A stretch of DNA of 64,000 nt from Colletotrichum lupini. Its lineage: Eukaryota; Ascomycota; Sordariomycetes; Glomerellales; Glomerellaceae. Where the stretch lies: NCBI RefSeq assembly GCF_023278565.1, contig NC_064680.1:2232001-2296000 (forward strand). The letters run 5' to 3'. The notes below the pieces were generated by a model, which worked only from the letters and a program-made list of their open reading frames with translations, was not told the origin of the DNA and made no database searches. Position numbers and translations under genes: made by a program. This document shows positions 49,299 through 59,946 of the stretch, one piece after another. Each line of letters opens with the position of its first letter. Within the stretch, counting starts at the first letter, position 1.

Positions 49299-51173
49299 AT
49301 GTCGTCGTCGACACAGCCACCCTCTGGAGGGTACTCACTCTTCCCGAACCCCAACTCCAAGCCCCCAACAATAAGGAGGCCGGCATCTCGAACTCGAAGA
49401 TCAGAATCGCGTGAGCGGCCCCGGGCTGTGTCTCCTGAGAGCGTTCACCACGTCGATCAAGCGTCTCCACCGCGTCACGGAAGACAGACGCCGCAACAGA
49501 GAGTCCAAACACCGGTTGAGCGATCGCAAACTCCACAAAGCATCCGCCAGGCCCCATCAGGTGAACAGCAGCAATATCAACATCCCTCGCCGCGTAGTCG
49601 CGAGCTGCCGGCCCTGCCCCCGCCGTCGGCCACGGAGGCTTCGCCCATCCAAAGGCCCCCTCCCGTCGCCGATATCCCGCCCCGGTCAGATACCGCCTTC
49701 TCACAAGCACATACGCTTGTACGGAATAATAGCACGCGGTCCAGAAGCTCGATAGCAAAGCTTCCGTTCCCCGAGGAACCCTCGTCGTCTTCACAAGAAC
49801 AGCCTGCTCTCCGATCCATCTTCCCTCAGTATAACCCGGAAAGGCCTCTCAACCAACAAGACTACTTCTCAACGCAAACAAGCCCAACTCATATCCCACG
49901 GGCTGTGATTAACCGGACAACATGGTATCCGAATCCCCAAGAAGCGGAAGGTCAAAATGATCAGCACAGGAGTCCTCCCATGAGGAGTCCCCTGAGCGGG
50001 GGCTCAGCGCAGAGATGGCCAAGGAGACAGATCGAGCCTCCCATCATCCCAAGTGTCTCATCAAATGAGCACATGAAGAGCCTGTGGAAGGTCTCCAACG
50101 GATGGAAAGCACCTCCTTCAGAAGGCAGAGTGTACTGCATGAAGCTGTCCCAGGAGAAGGACGCACCCGTGTACACACTCTCCTCGACATCACAGCCCTT
50201 TTACAACATCCGCCTCGATCCCACGTCTGCATCAGCATACGTCACTCTCAGCCGTCACGACCCGGCCAAGGTCTACAAGGCCCCGAACCCCATGGCAAGC
50301 TCGTCAGCGAGCAGCATCCTCTCCGGCGTCGTCGGCCACAAGGACAGCAGCAACAACGGTAAAGGCGCCGAGAGCAAGCACTGGCAGGAAGTCCTCACCA
50401 CCACACTGGAAGAGGAATCCCGCAAGCACCCGCCCAACGACGGCCTCGTCGCCCTCCTCTACCCGCTGGCGGCCGCCAAGATGGCCCTCGACAAGCCGGG
50501 CGACATGAACGCCATCATGACGGCCGAGACGGAGTGCGCCCGCCTTGTCTGGGACGAGGACTCCCGCTCTCACTTCCTCGTCCACCCGGCCCTCGCCACC
50601 CCCTTCTGCGTCACCATTGAGCGCTCACCCGCCTGGAGCCGGGTCGAGTACACGCTCGAGCATCACGAGTCGCCGCAGCACCTCGCCAAGCTGACGCGTG
50701 ACGGCACGGGCGGCGGCTACCTCGAGGTCGACACGGCCATCGCTGCAAAGATTGACAGCTTCTTCATCGTCGACGTCGCCGTCGCGGCGCTCATGCTCGT
50801 CGCGGCGGCGGACGAGAAGAACACCAAGGTCGAGACCTTTGAGCCGCCCCCGGCGCCGCACGATCCTGTCGGTGGCAGCGGCCGCGACAGCCGGTTGAGC
50901 AAGAGGGAGGAGAAGAAGAGGGCCGCGGCGGCCGCGCGCAGGGGCAAGATGGAGGAGTTTGAGATCGACGTCGAGAGCCAAGACAGCAGCTTTGCGAAGC
51001 TGGAGCAGGTCGGCAAGGAGACGCGCGACAGGCTGCCTTGGCCTTTAAGAGCGCTGTTCAAGGTTGTGGCTGGGCTGTTCAAGTGCCTCGTCTGGCTGCT
51101 GACGATTGGCTTCAAAGCCCTCGCTGCCATTGTCAAGGGGCTTGCCAGGTGCGTTGGTGTCAAGTCCAAGTGA
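49299..51173 (+). CDS. Conserved fungal proline/serine-rich protein with hydrophobic C-terminus
   Basis: Intronless, 624 residues. The first 270 are Pro/Ser/Gln/Arg-rich and probably disordered, beginning with a SLFPNPN motif. Residues of about 270-520 form a folded region (RVYCMKLSQEKDAPVYTL, GLVALLYPLAAAKMAL, FCVTIERSPAWSRVEYTLEH, FIVDVAVAALMLVA). A basic Arg/Lys stretch follows, and the last 45 residues are hydrophobic with Lys/Arg, likely a membrane-associated helix. I believe similar fungal proteins are often labelled acetylserotonin methyltransferase-like. No SAM-binding motif is visible, so I do not accept that as a function. Confidence 0.75.
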   Translation: MSSSTQPPSGGYSLFPNPNSKPPTIRRPASRTRRSESRERPRAVSPESVHHVDQASPPRHGRQTPQQRVQTPVERSQTPQSIRQAPSGEQQQYQHPSPRSRELPALPPPSATEASPIQRPPPVADIPPRSDTAFSQAHTLVRNNSTRSRSSIAKLPFPEEPSSSSQEQPALRSIFPQYNPERPLNQQDYFSTQTSPTHIPRAVINRTTWYPNPQEAEGQNDQHRSPPMRSPLSGGSAQRWPRRQIEPPIIPSVSSNEHMKSLWKVSNGWKAPPSEGRVYCMKLSQEKDAPVYTLSSTSQPFYNIRLDPTSASAYVTLSRHDPAKVYKAPNPMASSSASSILSGVVGHKDSSNNGKGAESKHWQEVLTTTLEEESRKHPPNDGLVALLYPLAAAKMALDKPGDMNAIMTAETECARLVWDEDSRSHFLVHPALATPFCVTIERSPAWSRVEYTLEHHESPQHLAKLTRDGTGGGYLEVDTAIAAKIDSFFIVDVAVAALMLVAAADEKNTKVETFEPPPAPHDPVGGSGRDSRLSKREEKKRAAAAARRGKMEEFEIDVESQDSSFAKLEQVGKETRDRLPWPLRALFKVVAGLFKCLVWLLTIGFKALAAIVKGLARCVGVKSK

Positions 51174-51583
51174 CTTCCGAGCAAAAGAGCAAAATGATGA
51201 ATACGGGAATGATAAGGAGATGATATACCACTTCTGAGCTGATGCATTGTTCTCGTACTGGTTTCGTCTCTCAAGGGTTTAAGGGGTTGATGGAATAATG
51301 GGAATTTTCCTTATGAGACCCCTATCCAGGAATAGGATAGGGAGCGATGATATTCCTTCTTTGTACATGTAGATCTATACTCCGGGGTGTCCTTGGGTAT
51401 CGCATAACGACTTCTCTGAGCAAGGGTAGGAGAAGGTCCATCCTTCCCCGTAGCCGTTGCTCAGAATGTTAGGATTTGAAATGAAGACACGATAAAAAAA
51501 CAACCAAAAACACCAATTTTCAACCATGCTTTTTGTGTTCGCCAACCATTCTTTTGAAAGACACTGAATTTTGAAGAAATCTT
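51174..51583. other. Convergent intergenic region
   Basis: About 410 bases of 3' flanks. Nothing recognised. Confidence 0.55.
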
Positions 51584-52488
51584 TCACCTCTTGCGTGCCC
51601 GGACCATAATCTTCTTGCCCTTTCTCGTCGTGCCGCCCGAGGTTGCACTTTTGGCCATCTTTGCCCGCTGTATCTCAAGACCCTGCTCCGCCTTGGTCAA
51701 GACTTTGAGCTTCTTCTTGGCATTTTGTAGCTGCAGCCGTAACCGCGCCAGCTGCTTTTCCCTGCTATCTGTGGCATCTTCGTCGCCATCGTCATCCTCG
51801 GCGTCATCGAACCCGTCAAATTCGTCCTCGTCCTCGTCGTCCAGGTCCATCGCTGCCTTCTCGGCGGACTTTGCCTTGGCTTCCGCCTCAGCAGCATCCA
51901 GAAAGACAATCTTTCTCGGTCCGGTAGGTTTCCTAGCACTTTCTTTGGCATCGCTGTCGGAGTCCAAGTCGTCGTCGTCGTCGTCACCGTTGTGGTTCGC
52001 CGCATCGATGCCGCCGATTAGGACAATCTGCTCCTCCAGACGTCTCACCTCCTTGGAGATGACGTTGCGCGTGGTGCGTATGTAGCCGACGTCTTGTGTC
52101 TTGAGAAGCCGCACCGTGTCCATGTCCATGGCCTTGTTGCCGCGGTCACCAGCGACGGTACCGGACCACTTCCTGCCGTCCTTGAGGCGCGAACCCATGG
52201 AGTTGCGGCTGAGCATGCCAAAGTAGAATTCATCTTCGTTTCGGTCGGCGGCCTTTTCGCGCAGAGATTTGATCGTAGCCTTCTTCTTGTTGTAATCCTT
52301 GGCACGGAGGGAGTAATCCTGTAGGCGTAGAATGAGTAGTTAGTGAAACTATCTCGACACGCAGTTGTTGTAGAGCGTCTTAGACGACGAACCTTGTGCT
52401 TCTCGAGGAGGCCAAAACGTTGGCGCTCCAGAGGCTGAGCGCGCTCCCTGTGGGAGCGACGCTGAACGGCATTACGCATAGAAGACAT
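51584..52488 (-). CDS. UTP11: U3 snoRNP / SSU processome protein UTP11
   Basis: Nucleolar factor for 18S rRNA maturation. Exons 52488-52393 and 52318-51584 give 276 residues. The N-terminus ([20 protein letters not shown], then [20 protein letters not shown] across the intron) and [10 protein letters not shown] are hallmark Utp11 segments. An acidic Asp/Glu stretch and a Lys/Arg-rich C-terminus follow. The intron has donor GTTCGT. Confidence 0.95.
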
Positions 52489-53680
52489 GATTGTTTGGCG
52501 TTGAGGTTGTGCAAACAACAGAATCTCTTTTCGCGAAAAAAGCTGCTCGGCCGTTCCCTGGAGGCGACGAAAGTGCACCGACGATCCTGGGCCGCCTGGG
52601 CAAGGTGGGATGCGGCAGAAATTTGAAAAATTTAGGCGGTCAAGCAAGGTAGTGCAGGTAAAGCTCCAGCCACAGGCTTGCCAGAGTGTGGCTGACGGCT
52701 ACGGGCCCCCGAATTTGCTTCCGTCAAAAAGTGGAAAAGACCGAAAAAGCTCGGCCCGGTGGGGTATGCCAACTGTCTCAGATTCGGGACCGCCGTTTTC
52801 AGCCACTCTCCCCCACAAGTCGCCTTTTCTTCCCACTTCCCATTCTCCACTCCGTATGCGCCTTCGGCCGACATCAACTCAGTTAAGTCAGTTTCCTCCC
52901 AAAGCCCACGTTCCTTGAAACATGTCAGGTGCCTTGAAACGACGCGCTCTTGTTGGCTTAAGCCATCACCTCCACCTACCTGCCTAGTCAGAATGCGACG
53001 GCTCGTGGTGAGCATTCTATCTAGGTTTAAGGCAGTTGGAATGGCACATTTTGCCGGCCTCTAAGAAGTAGTCAACGATTCATAATGACATGGGTGGTCC
53101 TCCCTTTGGATTCTGCTTTAGATTCTTCCCTAAACAGTTGTCTCTTCCGGAAGCATTTTGTGCAACGCTTTAGGGAGCCATGTTGCATGTCATTCGCGGA
53201 GTTGACTAGAGCTATCTGCCTTAGCCTCGATCTTAGCCAAACGTCATTCCAGTTCGAACCAAGTCTACTCAGCCTCCCAAAGGGAAAGAGGTCCAATCGC
53301 GTGTTAATTCATAGCATCACACACGGATTGAATCCTTAACAGTCCGAGTGATCTACTCCCCCTCCATCCGTACAGGAGTACCCCCCCTTAATCCCTTTGC
53401 ACAGACAATCCAAGGACGCAGTCAAGCACAAAATCATGGGTCACCCCTCGTGTTTCATGGAAAGGGACGTATCAGAGTGACAGCCAAGCTTCGAGACGTC
53501 AAGCGCCGCAAGAAGCAACAGGAGCTCCAAATTCCCCAAAGGTCCTCTCTCACGGTCGATATCCGAGTGACGACAGTCAGCTCCTACTACATAATGTCTG
53601 CCACGCCTTTTTTCCCCTCCCGCCGCCCGTGGTCCTCCGTATGTCACTCCTGCCTCGATTTTGTCCATTCTTCGTCCAAT
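52489..53680. other. Divergent upstream region, UTP11 / alpha-mannosidase
   Basis: 1.2 kb with no supported gene. The 330 bases before the mannosidase ATG are open in its frame but lack family similarity and are treated as leader. Confidence 0.55.
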
Positions 53681-55459
53681 ATGGTCGCCAAATTTCAGTT
53701 GCGAAACCACTCCCCGCCGACCTACCGGGTACTCGCGCTGCTCGTCGTCTTTGTAGTGCTCTCGGTATTACTTTTACGGGATGATACTCCGGTGCAGGTT
53801 GAGGAAGTTCTTAGCAGCAACGAAGATATCGCCAAACCTACAATCAGGAAAAGCTATGACTGGTCTACACATCCACAGAGGCATCCAGTCCCTCTGGCTG
53901 AGATGACGAGGCTCCCCAACGGCCAACCTCTCTCACTTCCGAAGATACAATATGAGTTCGCCGCAGACCGTTCAGACAGTCTGAAGAAGAGAGACATCGG
54001 CCTCGACATCGGCCTCATGGCCTCTCGTCGCAATGAAGTACGGGACGCCTTCAAGAAGAGCTGGCAATCATACACCAGGCACGCTTGGGGTTACGACGAA
54101 TTGCAACCCCTCTCATTGAGGGGAAAGAATCGCTATAACGGATGGGGTGCCACCCTGGTTGACTCTCTCGACACTCTTTGGCTGATGGGCATGTATGACG
54201 ACTTCAATGACGCCGTCCAATACATCAGCACGATTGACTGGAACAACGCAACGGAGACGAGATGCAACATTTTCGAGACTAACGTCCGGTACCTCGGTGG
54301 ACTTCTATCCGCATACGATCTCAGCGAGGAGCAAGTCCTCCTCGACAAGGCCGTTGAGCTCGCCAACATGCTCTATGCGGCATTCGACACGCCGAACCGC
54401 TTCCCTCCTTACAGCTTCAGCTTCGAGGAGCTCCGCGCTGGAAAAGTCCTGCCGGACCCCTACCAGAGCGCAGCCTCCATCGGCAGCATGTCTCTCGAGT
54501 TCACCAGACTTGCGCAGTTGACCGGCGACTTCAAGTTCTACGACGCCATCGAGCGCATCAAGAAGGCCTTTAACCGAATTCAGGACGAGACGCTACTACC
54601 CGGCATGTGGCCCAATTTCATCAACGTTCGCGACGACTTCCAGACGACCAACAACGTCTTCAAGCTCGGCGGAGACGGCGATTCGCTCTACGAGTACCTC
54701 CCCAAGATGCACGTCCTCCTCGGCGGCCTGGACACGGCGTACGAGAAGATGTACAGGGGCGCGGCGAAAGCAGCAAAGGGACACCTCCTCTACCGGCCCA
54801 TGACGCCGAAAAAGGACGACATCCTGCTCCTCGGCACCGCCATCGTCAACGAGAAGCTCCGCAAGATCGACCAAATCTCGGAGCTCGAGCACCTGTCCTG
54901 CTTCGCCGGCGGCATGTTCGCCATGGCGGGCAAGCTCTTTGACATACCCGACGACGTCGAGCTCGGCGACAAGCTCGCGCGGGGCTGCGCGTGGGCGTAT
55001 AAGTCCTTCAAGAGCGGTCTCATGCCCGAAAAGTCCCAGGTCGTGAAGTGCGACACCGTCGAGGTGTGCGAGTGGGACGAGCAGAAGTGGGTGGCGCAGA
55101 GCAGCCAGCACGCGCCCAGGGGTTTCTGGCGCGTCGACGATGCTCACTACAACCTGCGTCCCGAGGCCATTGAGAGCCTCTTTGTGCTGTACCGGGTCAC
55201 CGGCAAGGCGGACCTGCTGGATATGGCATGGGACATGTTTGAGGCCGTCCAAAAAGCTACGCAGACCGACGACGCCCACGCTGTCGTCGTCGATGTGACG
55301 TACAGCCAGTCGCGGCAGGAGGATACCATGGAGAGCTTCTTCTTTGCTGAGACGTTAAAGTACTTTTACCTCATCTTCTCCGATCCGGAGCTTATGAACT
55401 TGGATGAATGGGTTTTCAACACGGAGGCTCATCCCCTGAAACGGCCGACAAAGTCTTGA
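53681..55459 (+). CDS. Class I alpha-1,2-mannosidase (GH47), type II membrane protein
   Basis: Trims alpha-1,2-mannose from N-glycans in the ER or Golgi. Intronless, 592 residues from the chosen ATG. That start gives a short basic cytosolic tail and a membrane anchor at about 16-33 (VLALLVVFVVLSVLLL). The catalytic domain begins near residue 105. GH47 hallmarks are WGATLVDSLDTLWLMGM, GGDGDSLYEYLPK, HLSCFAGGMFA with a later partner Cys (GCAWAYKS), LRPEAIESLF, ETLKYFYLIFSDP, and the calcium-site Thr in NTEAHPL. An alternative ATG lies 29 codons upstream but would place the anchor further in. Confidence 0.95.
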   Translation: MVAKFQLRNHSPPTYRVLALLVVFVVLSVLLLRDDTPVQVEEVLSSNEDIAKPTIRKSYDWSTHPQRHPVPLAEMTRLPNGQPLSLPKIQYEFAADRSDSLKKRDIGLDIGLMASRRNEVRDAFKKSWQSYTRHAWGYDELQPLSLRGKNRYNGWGATLVDSLDTLWLMGMYDDFNDAVQYISTIDWNNATETRCNIFETNVRYLGGLLSAYDLSEEQVLLDKAVELANMLYAAFDTPNRFPPYSFSFEELRAGKVLPDPYQSAASIGSMSLEFTRLAQLTGDFKFYDAIERIKKAFNRIQDETLLPGMWPNFINVRDDFQTTNNVFKLGGDGDSLYEYLPKMHVLLGGLDTAYEKMYRGAAKAAKGHLLYRPMTPKKDDILLLGTAIVNEKLRKIDQISELEHLSCFAGGMFAMAGKLFDIPDDVELGDKLARGCAWAYKSFKSGLMPEKSQVVKCDTVEVCEWDEQKWVAQSSQHAPRGFWRVDDAHYNLRPEAIESLFVLYRVTGKADLLDMAWDMFEAVQKATQTDDAHAVVVDVTYSQSRQEDTMESFFFAETLKYFYLIFSDPELMNLDEWVFNTEAHPLKRPTKS

Positions 55460-57437
55460 AGCGAGGAAGACTTCCACGATGACGCAGAGATGTGACAGAT
55501 CAGTTAGTAATATTAATAGGCGATACCTTGGAAAAGATACCAAGAGGCATGTTACAGGCACACGCAATACCCGATGGTGGCATCAACTTCACAACGGATG
55601 ATCTCGCAGATATCTTGGAGTCATCAATATCCGCAGTGCACGTGTTTGAGACGTTAAATGTTACCTAGGAGTCAGGGAGTTTTCTTTACATGAATAAACA
55701 CTATACACAATATGATCAGAGCTTTGAGGTCTACTTAGGAGCATTGCAGAAGACGACGTCACGATTGGACACGAATGGCCCTCGGATCCAAAGTCAAGGA
55801 AGAATAAGTTACTAACTGCAGCCAAATACCAACCGTACCTCCCTTTGGCAAGGAAATTCTACACATTTACAGTCAAATTACCCCCCTCAATGGCTTATTA
55901 TTTCGTCCTCATAAGATGGTTACACAAGAATATTCCCATTCCATGCCAAGCCCATCGCGTCAGTCTAACGCCCTGTATATGTTACACAACCACACAAAGC
56001 ACCTGGTAATGTTTCTGAATCATCTGAGATACACTTAGTTCAGATGCCATCATTGTCTCTCTTCACCGGTGCCCGCCAGACGACCCCTTACATATCGGCC
56101 CGGGTCAGCTACCAAGGCTACCTACGGGACCCCCTCCCCCCCTTGCCAAGCGCGTGATACCCGTTCCCGCAGACAGCATTTTTCGGGGCTCGTGGCTTTG
56201 CAGCCCCCGAGACTCTTGTGCTATGCTTGGCGTCTGGAACTACCTAGGAGGTACAGCTCCGTCTTGTCAGACTCCGACCGTGTGGCTCCGTGAATAAGAT
56301 CCGCCCAGCCATTATTTCTCTAGACAGTATATTCATGAAAGCCGACATTCAGCATATCGCTGATAATTTGGTGGAGTATGGATGCACACAACGACCAGCT
56401 ATTCCGGATCAAGATAATAGCAGCCTTAGAAGAAGTACTCAGATGAGAAGCGAAGGCCGTTGTAAGGATGCGCAACCAATTTCAGAGAGTCGTTTCGGAC
56501 CGAAGTCTTACATCAGCAGACGACGGGCCTAGAAAGATGCCGGTCAGCTCTCCCTAAAGTCACAGTCTCCCTGAGGTTCCACGCCCACATTGCTGTCAGA
56601 GACGGTGACTAGCAGCTCGAGTAAGATGGGGACAGTAGCCTCGGTACGTTGTCCTTTCATCTGGGCTAATTTGCCCTCTGTACCTTATATGGACCGTGCG
56701 GATGAGGGTTGATACAAGCTGATTTGATGCTGGTTGGCTGCTTGAAGGTCTTTGTGTGAGTGACGCCAAATTCTGAATTCTCATTAATAGCCAACTAGTA
56801 CTGTGACAAAAGCACAGAAGCAGGAAACATTTAGGCATCAAAGGATGGACTTTAGAATCTTCAGCCACGAAGAAGTGCCACCCAGCTATCAAGGAGGCAG
56901 AAAGGAAGGGCTTATCTCACTCAGTTTTCCAAACCGAGGTTGAGTAGCACGTCTATTTGGATTTAGATACGTTATTCTGCACGAAGAGATAATCGATAGC
57001 AAGGTTCTGTTGTTGACGTTTGCCAGTAGACTTACTGACTCGACGAAGAAAATGCGAAAAGGTACCTAGTCGATGATAGAAGACTACCTTACGTTACCAT
57101 TGGTGACAGAAAGCCACTGTACTGAGGTTGATGTCGTTCAGCATTTTCAATGAAGTGGCTACTCATTGGCAGTGTGTGTAATCTGTGCTTGGGATTGGCG
57201 AGTGAGCCCGCGTCAATTGTTTTTCACTCATGAGCTATTGTTATGCAGTATGCCCGGCTTTTAGCTGTATGTCGAGATGAAGCTCATTTCATCATCTAAC
57301 TTGAAGGCCATAAACTAGGGCATCTCGTCAACTTCGGCGCCCTCTCTAAACGTGTTTCCTCCTCGTATTAAGGAGGCGGCCGGGGGTATGTAGCAGGTCT
57401 TCCTATTCCATCTCTGTCTTCTTTTTGGGCAAACCTC
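55460..57437. other. Gene-poor intergenic region
   Basis: 2 kb between a 3' end and the Maf gene 3' end. Holds TACCTAGGAGGTA (56241-56253) and GGTACC/CTACCTT strings near 57060-57100. No gene recognised. Confidence 0.55.
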
Positions 57438-58280
57438 TCACATCAGGTCCTCTTCTTCGTCCTCTGCGACCTCCTCCTCATCCTGCTTGAAGATGGCCTT
57501 CTCCGCCAGCGCCAGCGTCTGCCGCACCGGCAAGCCAACCACGTTATCGAAGCTGCCCTCAATCTTCTCGACGAGCAACATGCCGCCCATGCCCTGCACG
57601 GCGTACCCGCCCGCCTTATCCGCGCCCTCCCTCGTCTTGACGTACGCCTCGATGACGTCGTCCGGCAGGCCGTTGGCCTCCTGCGCAAAGTAAACCTTGG
57701 TCTCTTCCGTGTGTTGGCAGATCTCGTAGCCCGGCGACCTGGCGTCCTCCCTCGGCGCGACGACGCACACGGCCGTCAGGACCCTGTGCACGCGGGTATC
57801 CTGCAGGTGGCGCAGCATCTTGATGTGCTCGGCCTCGCTCCTCGGCTTCTCGAGGACGCGGCCGTCGCGGGTGACGATGACGGTGTCGGCGGCGATGACG
57901 AGGTCCGGGTCCGGGATGGAGGCGAGGTGCGTCTGCAGGGCCGTCTCGTAGACGTCGAGGCACTTTTGGCGGGCCGTGGCCGAGACGTACTCGTAAGGGC
58001 CGTAGGCTGACTTGTCGAGGTCCTCGGGCTTCGTAGAGGGTGTGATTTCGAGGTCCTTGAGGCCGATCTGGGCAAGGAGGGCGCGCCGCCGCGGAGAGGC
58101 GGAGGCGAGGATCACGCGCTTGGTTTTGAGGTAGGAGAGGACGGGGAGGTTGAGGGGCAGCGGCCCTCGTGGGCCGCCGGGACCGCCGGCAGCGGCGGAG
58201 GGTGCTCGTGGCCGGGTGAGGTGCTCGGTGGCCTTTGTGTAGTCGGGTGGGGGGTCGGAGGAGGTCTTTACGTCGGCCAT
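57438..58280 (-). CDS. Maf/HAM1-like nucleotide pyrophosphatase
   Basis: Maf-family enzyme that hydrolyses non-canonical or pyrimidine nucleoside triphosphates to monophosphates. Intronless, 280 residues. The first 50 are Pro/Gly/Ala-rich. The domain starts at RVILASASPRRRALL (about 55-70). DLVIAADTVI carries the catalytic-site Asp, and KPRSEAEHIKMLRHL, DKAGGYAVQGMG and GSFDNVVGLPV follow. The last 18 residues are acidic. In animals this domain is fused to a methyltransferase (ASMTL); here it stands alone. The start is the first ATG. Confidence 0.92.
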   Translation of the reverse strand: MADVKTSSDPPPDYTKATEHLTRPRAPSAAAGGPGGPRGPLPLNLPVLSYLKTKRVILASASPRRRALLAQIGLKDLEITPSTKPEDLDKSAYGPYEYVSATARQKCLDVYETALQTHLASIPDPDLVIAADTVIVTRDGRVLEKPRSEAEHIKMLRHLQDTRVHRVLTAVCVVAPREDARSPGYEICQHTEETKVYFAQEANGLPDDVIEAYVKTREGADKAGGYAVQGMGGMLLVEKIEGSFDNVVGLPVRQTLALAEKAIFKQDEEEVAEDEEEDLM

Positions 58281-59111
58281 GGCGGTGTTGGTGGTGGGCG
58301 TCTAGGTGTGTGTTTTGTGTGGAGAGTGAAGCGCTTGATCTGTGCGGAAGTTGGAGACGATTCGGTGTCAATTGGGTGTTCTGAAGGAATCTTGGATTTG
58401 CTCCTTTTGAGAGTGTGTACTTGTAAGGCTAAAGTGCAGCTATCGGAAAGAAAGGAGGTCGACTGCGTAGGGATAGCGGATTGTGGGCCGGCAAGCTGTA
58501 GAATTTCTGGATGAGCAATCAATCCCGATCCAATGCCAATGAGGTCACACAGCCTTGAAAGCTTGGGACGTGCCGACCCCGCCAGATCCACGCAGTTCCA
58601 TGGTGATTTCTTGGGCTTATCTTATCTGTCTTTACTGTGTGCCTTCTGCGCTAGGTACCTAGGTACTTAAGGTACCATACCTTAAGGTATGAAAAGATAA
58701 GGCATGACATGTATGTATTTCCCCAAGGAGCGTTGGGCGACAGGTTCAGCTCCTGTTCCCGGTGGCAGCTATCCGTAGCCCTGCGGGCGGAAACAAACGT
58801 GCTGCAGGAACCTTACTGGACAGGGGTGATGGTGGCTTTCTGCGAATCCCGCAAATCGCAATGCGGAGGAAAGTCTGGAGGGGGATCTGATCTCAGAGCT
58901 TTGGTGCGAAACGGCATGTGATCGTGCGAAACACACACAAACTCCTTCACTCATACACACACTCACATATACCCCAATCTCCTCTCTTTTCGACGTCAAC
59001 TCCCGAGTAAAGGCACCGACAGCTTTGTTATACATGGAGCACTTCCACTAATAATACCCCCCCTCGTTTGTTGCATCCGCGCGCCTATAGAAACTGAATG
59101 TGCCCGCCGCA
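58281..59111. other. Divergent upstream region, Maf / bHLH gene
   Basis: 830 bases with a dense palindrome cluster (58651-58690) and no gene. Confidence 0.6.
58651..58690. repeat. Nested palindrome cluster of the GGTACC/CCTAGG/CTTAAGG type
   Basis: Forty bases made almost wholly of overlapping palindromes, including TAGGTACCTA, GTACCTAGGTAC and the perfect 14-base ATACCTTAAGGTAT (58677-58690). It is the densest example of the dispersed element in this window. Confidence 0.8.
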
Positions 59112-59663
59112 ATGTCTTCCCCAAATAAGTCCAATTCCCCTTCAGCGGCCGCGGATGCCGAGCAGCCAGAAGAGAAGCCGCGCCTGACCGAGGCTGAGAA
59201 GAAGCAGAACCACATCGCATCCGGTACGTCTTTACGATCTCCCCTTTTACAGTAACTGCAAAGCTTTCATACACGTTGCGCGCACACACGCCTTTACAGT
59301 CCCCTTCACGCCCTTTCAGCGCATTCGACGAAATCCGCTAACACGCACTGCTCGCTGGCAGAGCAAAAGCGACGCCAGGCCATCCGCGAGGGTTTCGACC
59401 GCCTGACGGAGCTGGTCCCCGGCCTCGAAGGCCAGGGCCGCTCTGAGGGTCTCGTTTTGAAAAAAACTGTGGAGTTTATGAAGGAGCAGCTCAGGCAGCG
59501 TCAGGAATTGGTCGAGCGCATCGAGAGTTCTGGAGGCGAGGTTGATGAGAAGTACAAGCGGTGAGTGAGCCCCGATAATGCGATGATCCTTTCACGTACT
59601 AAAGTCTGCTGTAGACCACTGTTCCATCAGCAGGCGAACAGCACATCCAATAGGACGAGGTGA
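59112..59663 (+). CDS. Ino4-like bHLH transcription factor
   Basis: Small nuclear bHLH protein resembling yeast INO4, a partner factor for phospholipid genes. Exons 59112-59223 and 59362-59560, probably plus 59615-59663. The basic region and helix 1 (KQNHIASEQKRRQAIREGFDRL) are formed across intron 1, which confirms it. The loop GLEGQGRSEG and helix 2 with VEFMKEQLRQRQELVERI follow. After KYKR, the sequence CGGTGAGT is both an in-frame stop (TGA at 59562-59564) and a strong donor. If spliced (acceptor TAG at 59612-59614), the protein gains 15 residues, PLFHQQANSTSNRTR. If not, it ends at KYKR. Confidence 0.85.
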
Positions 59664-59946
59664 TGGAACGGGAGGGCGGTGTGTGTGCTGCGTTGTTGAC
59701 TTTTTGTTCTTTCAATGGGATTGTTTCATGGAGTTGAGGATGACCGGCGAGGATATACCTTGGGAACGGAAGTGTGAATGGAGGTGGATCCGTTGTCGTA
59801 AGACGACTAATAAAGGCTGGAGGAGGCTTGGCCTGCGTTCATCATGACTATAATACAAAACCCGCTAAGCCGGCGTTTGTTCTAGTGGTAGTGTACATTT
59901 CTACATCTGTTATACATGGGCGGACGCGCGCACGAACAACCATCAT

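Noticed and set aside
49299..51173. Methyltransferase function for the proline-rich protein
   Set aside because: A label of this kind seems to be used for similar fungal proteins, but I see no SAM-binding glycine loop or O-methyltransferase motif.
53348..53680. Upstream extension of the alpha-mannosidase frame
   Set aside because: It would bury the membrane anchor more than 120 residues into the protein, and the segment has no GH47 similarity.
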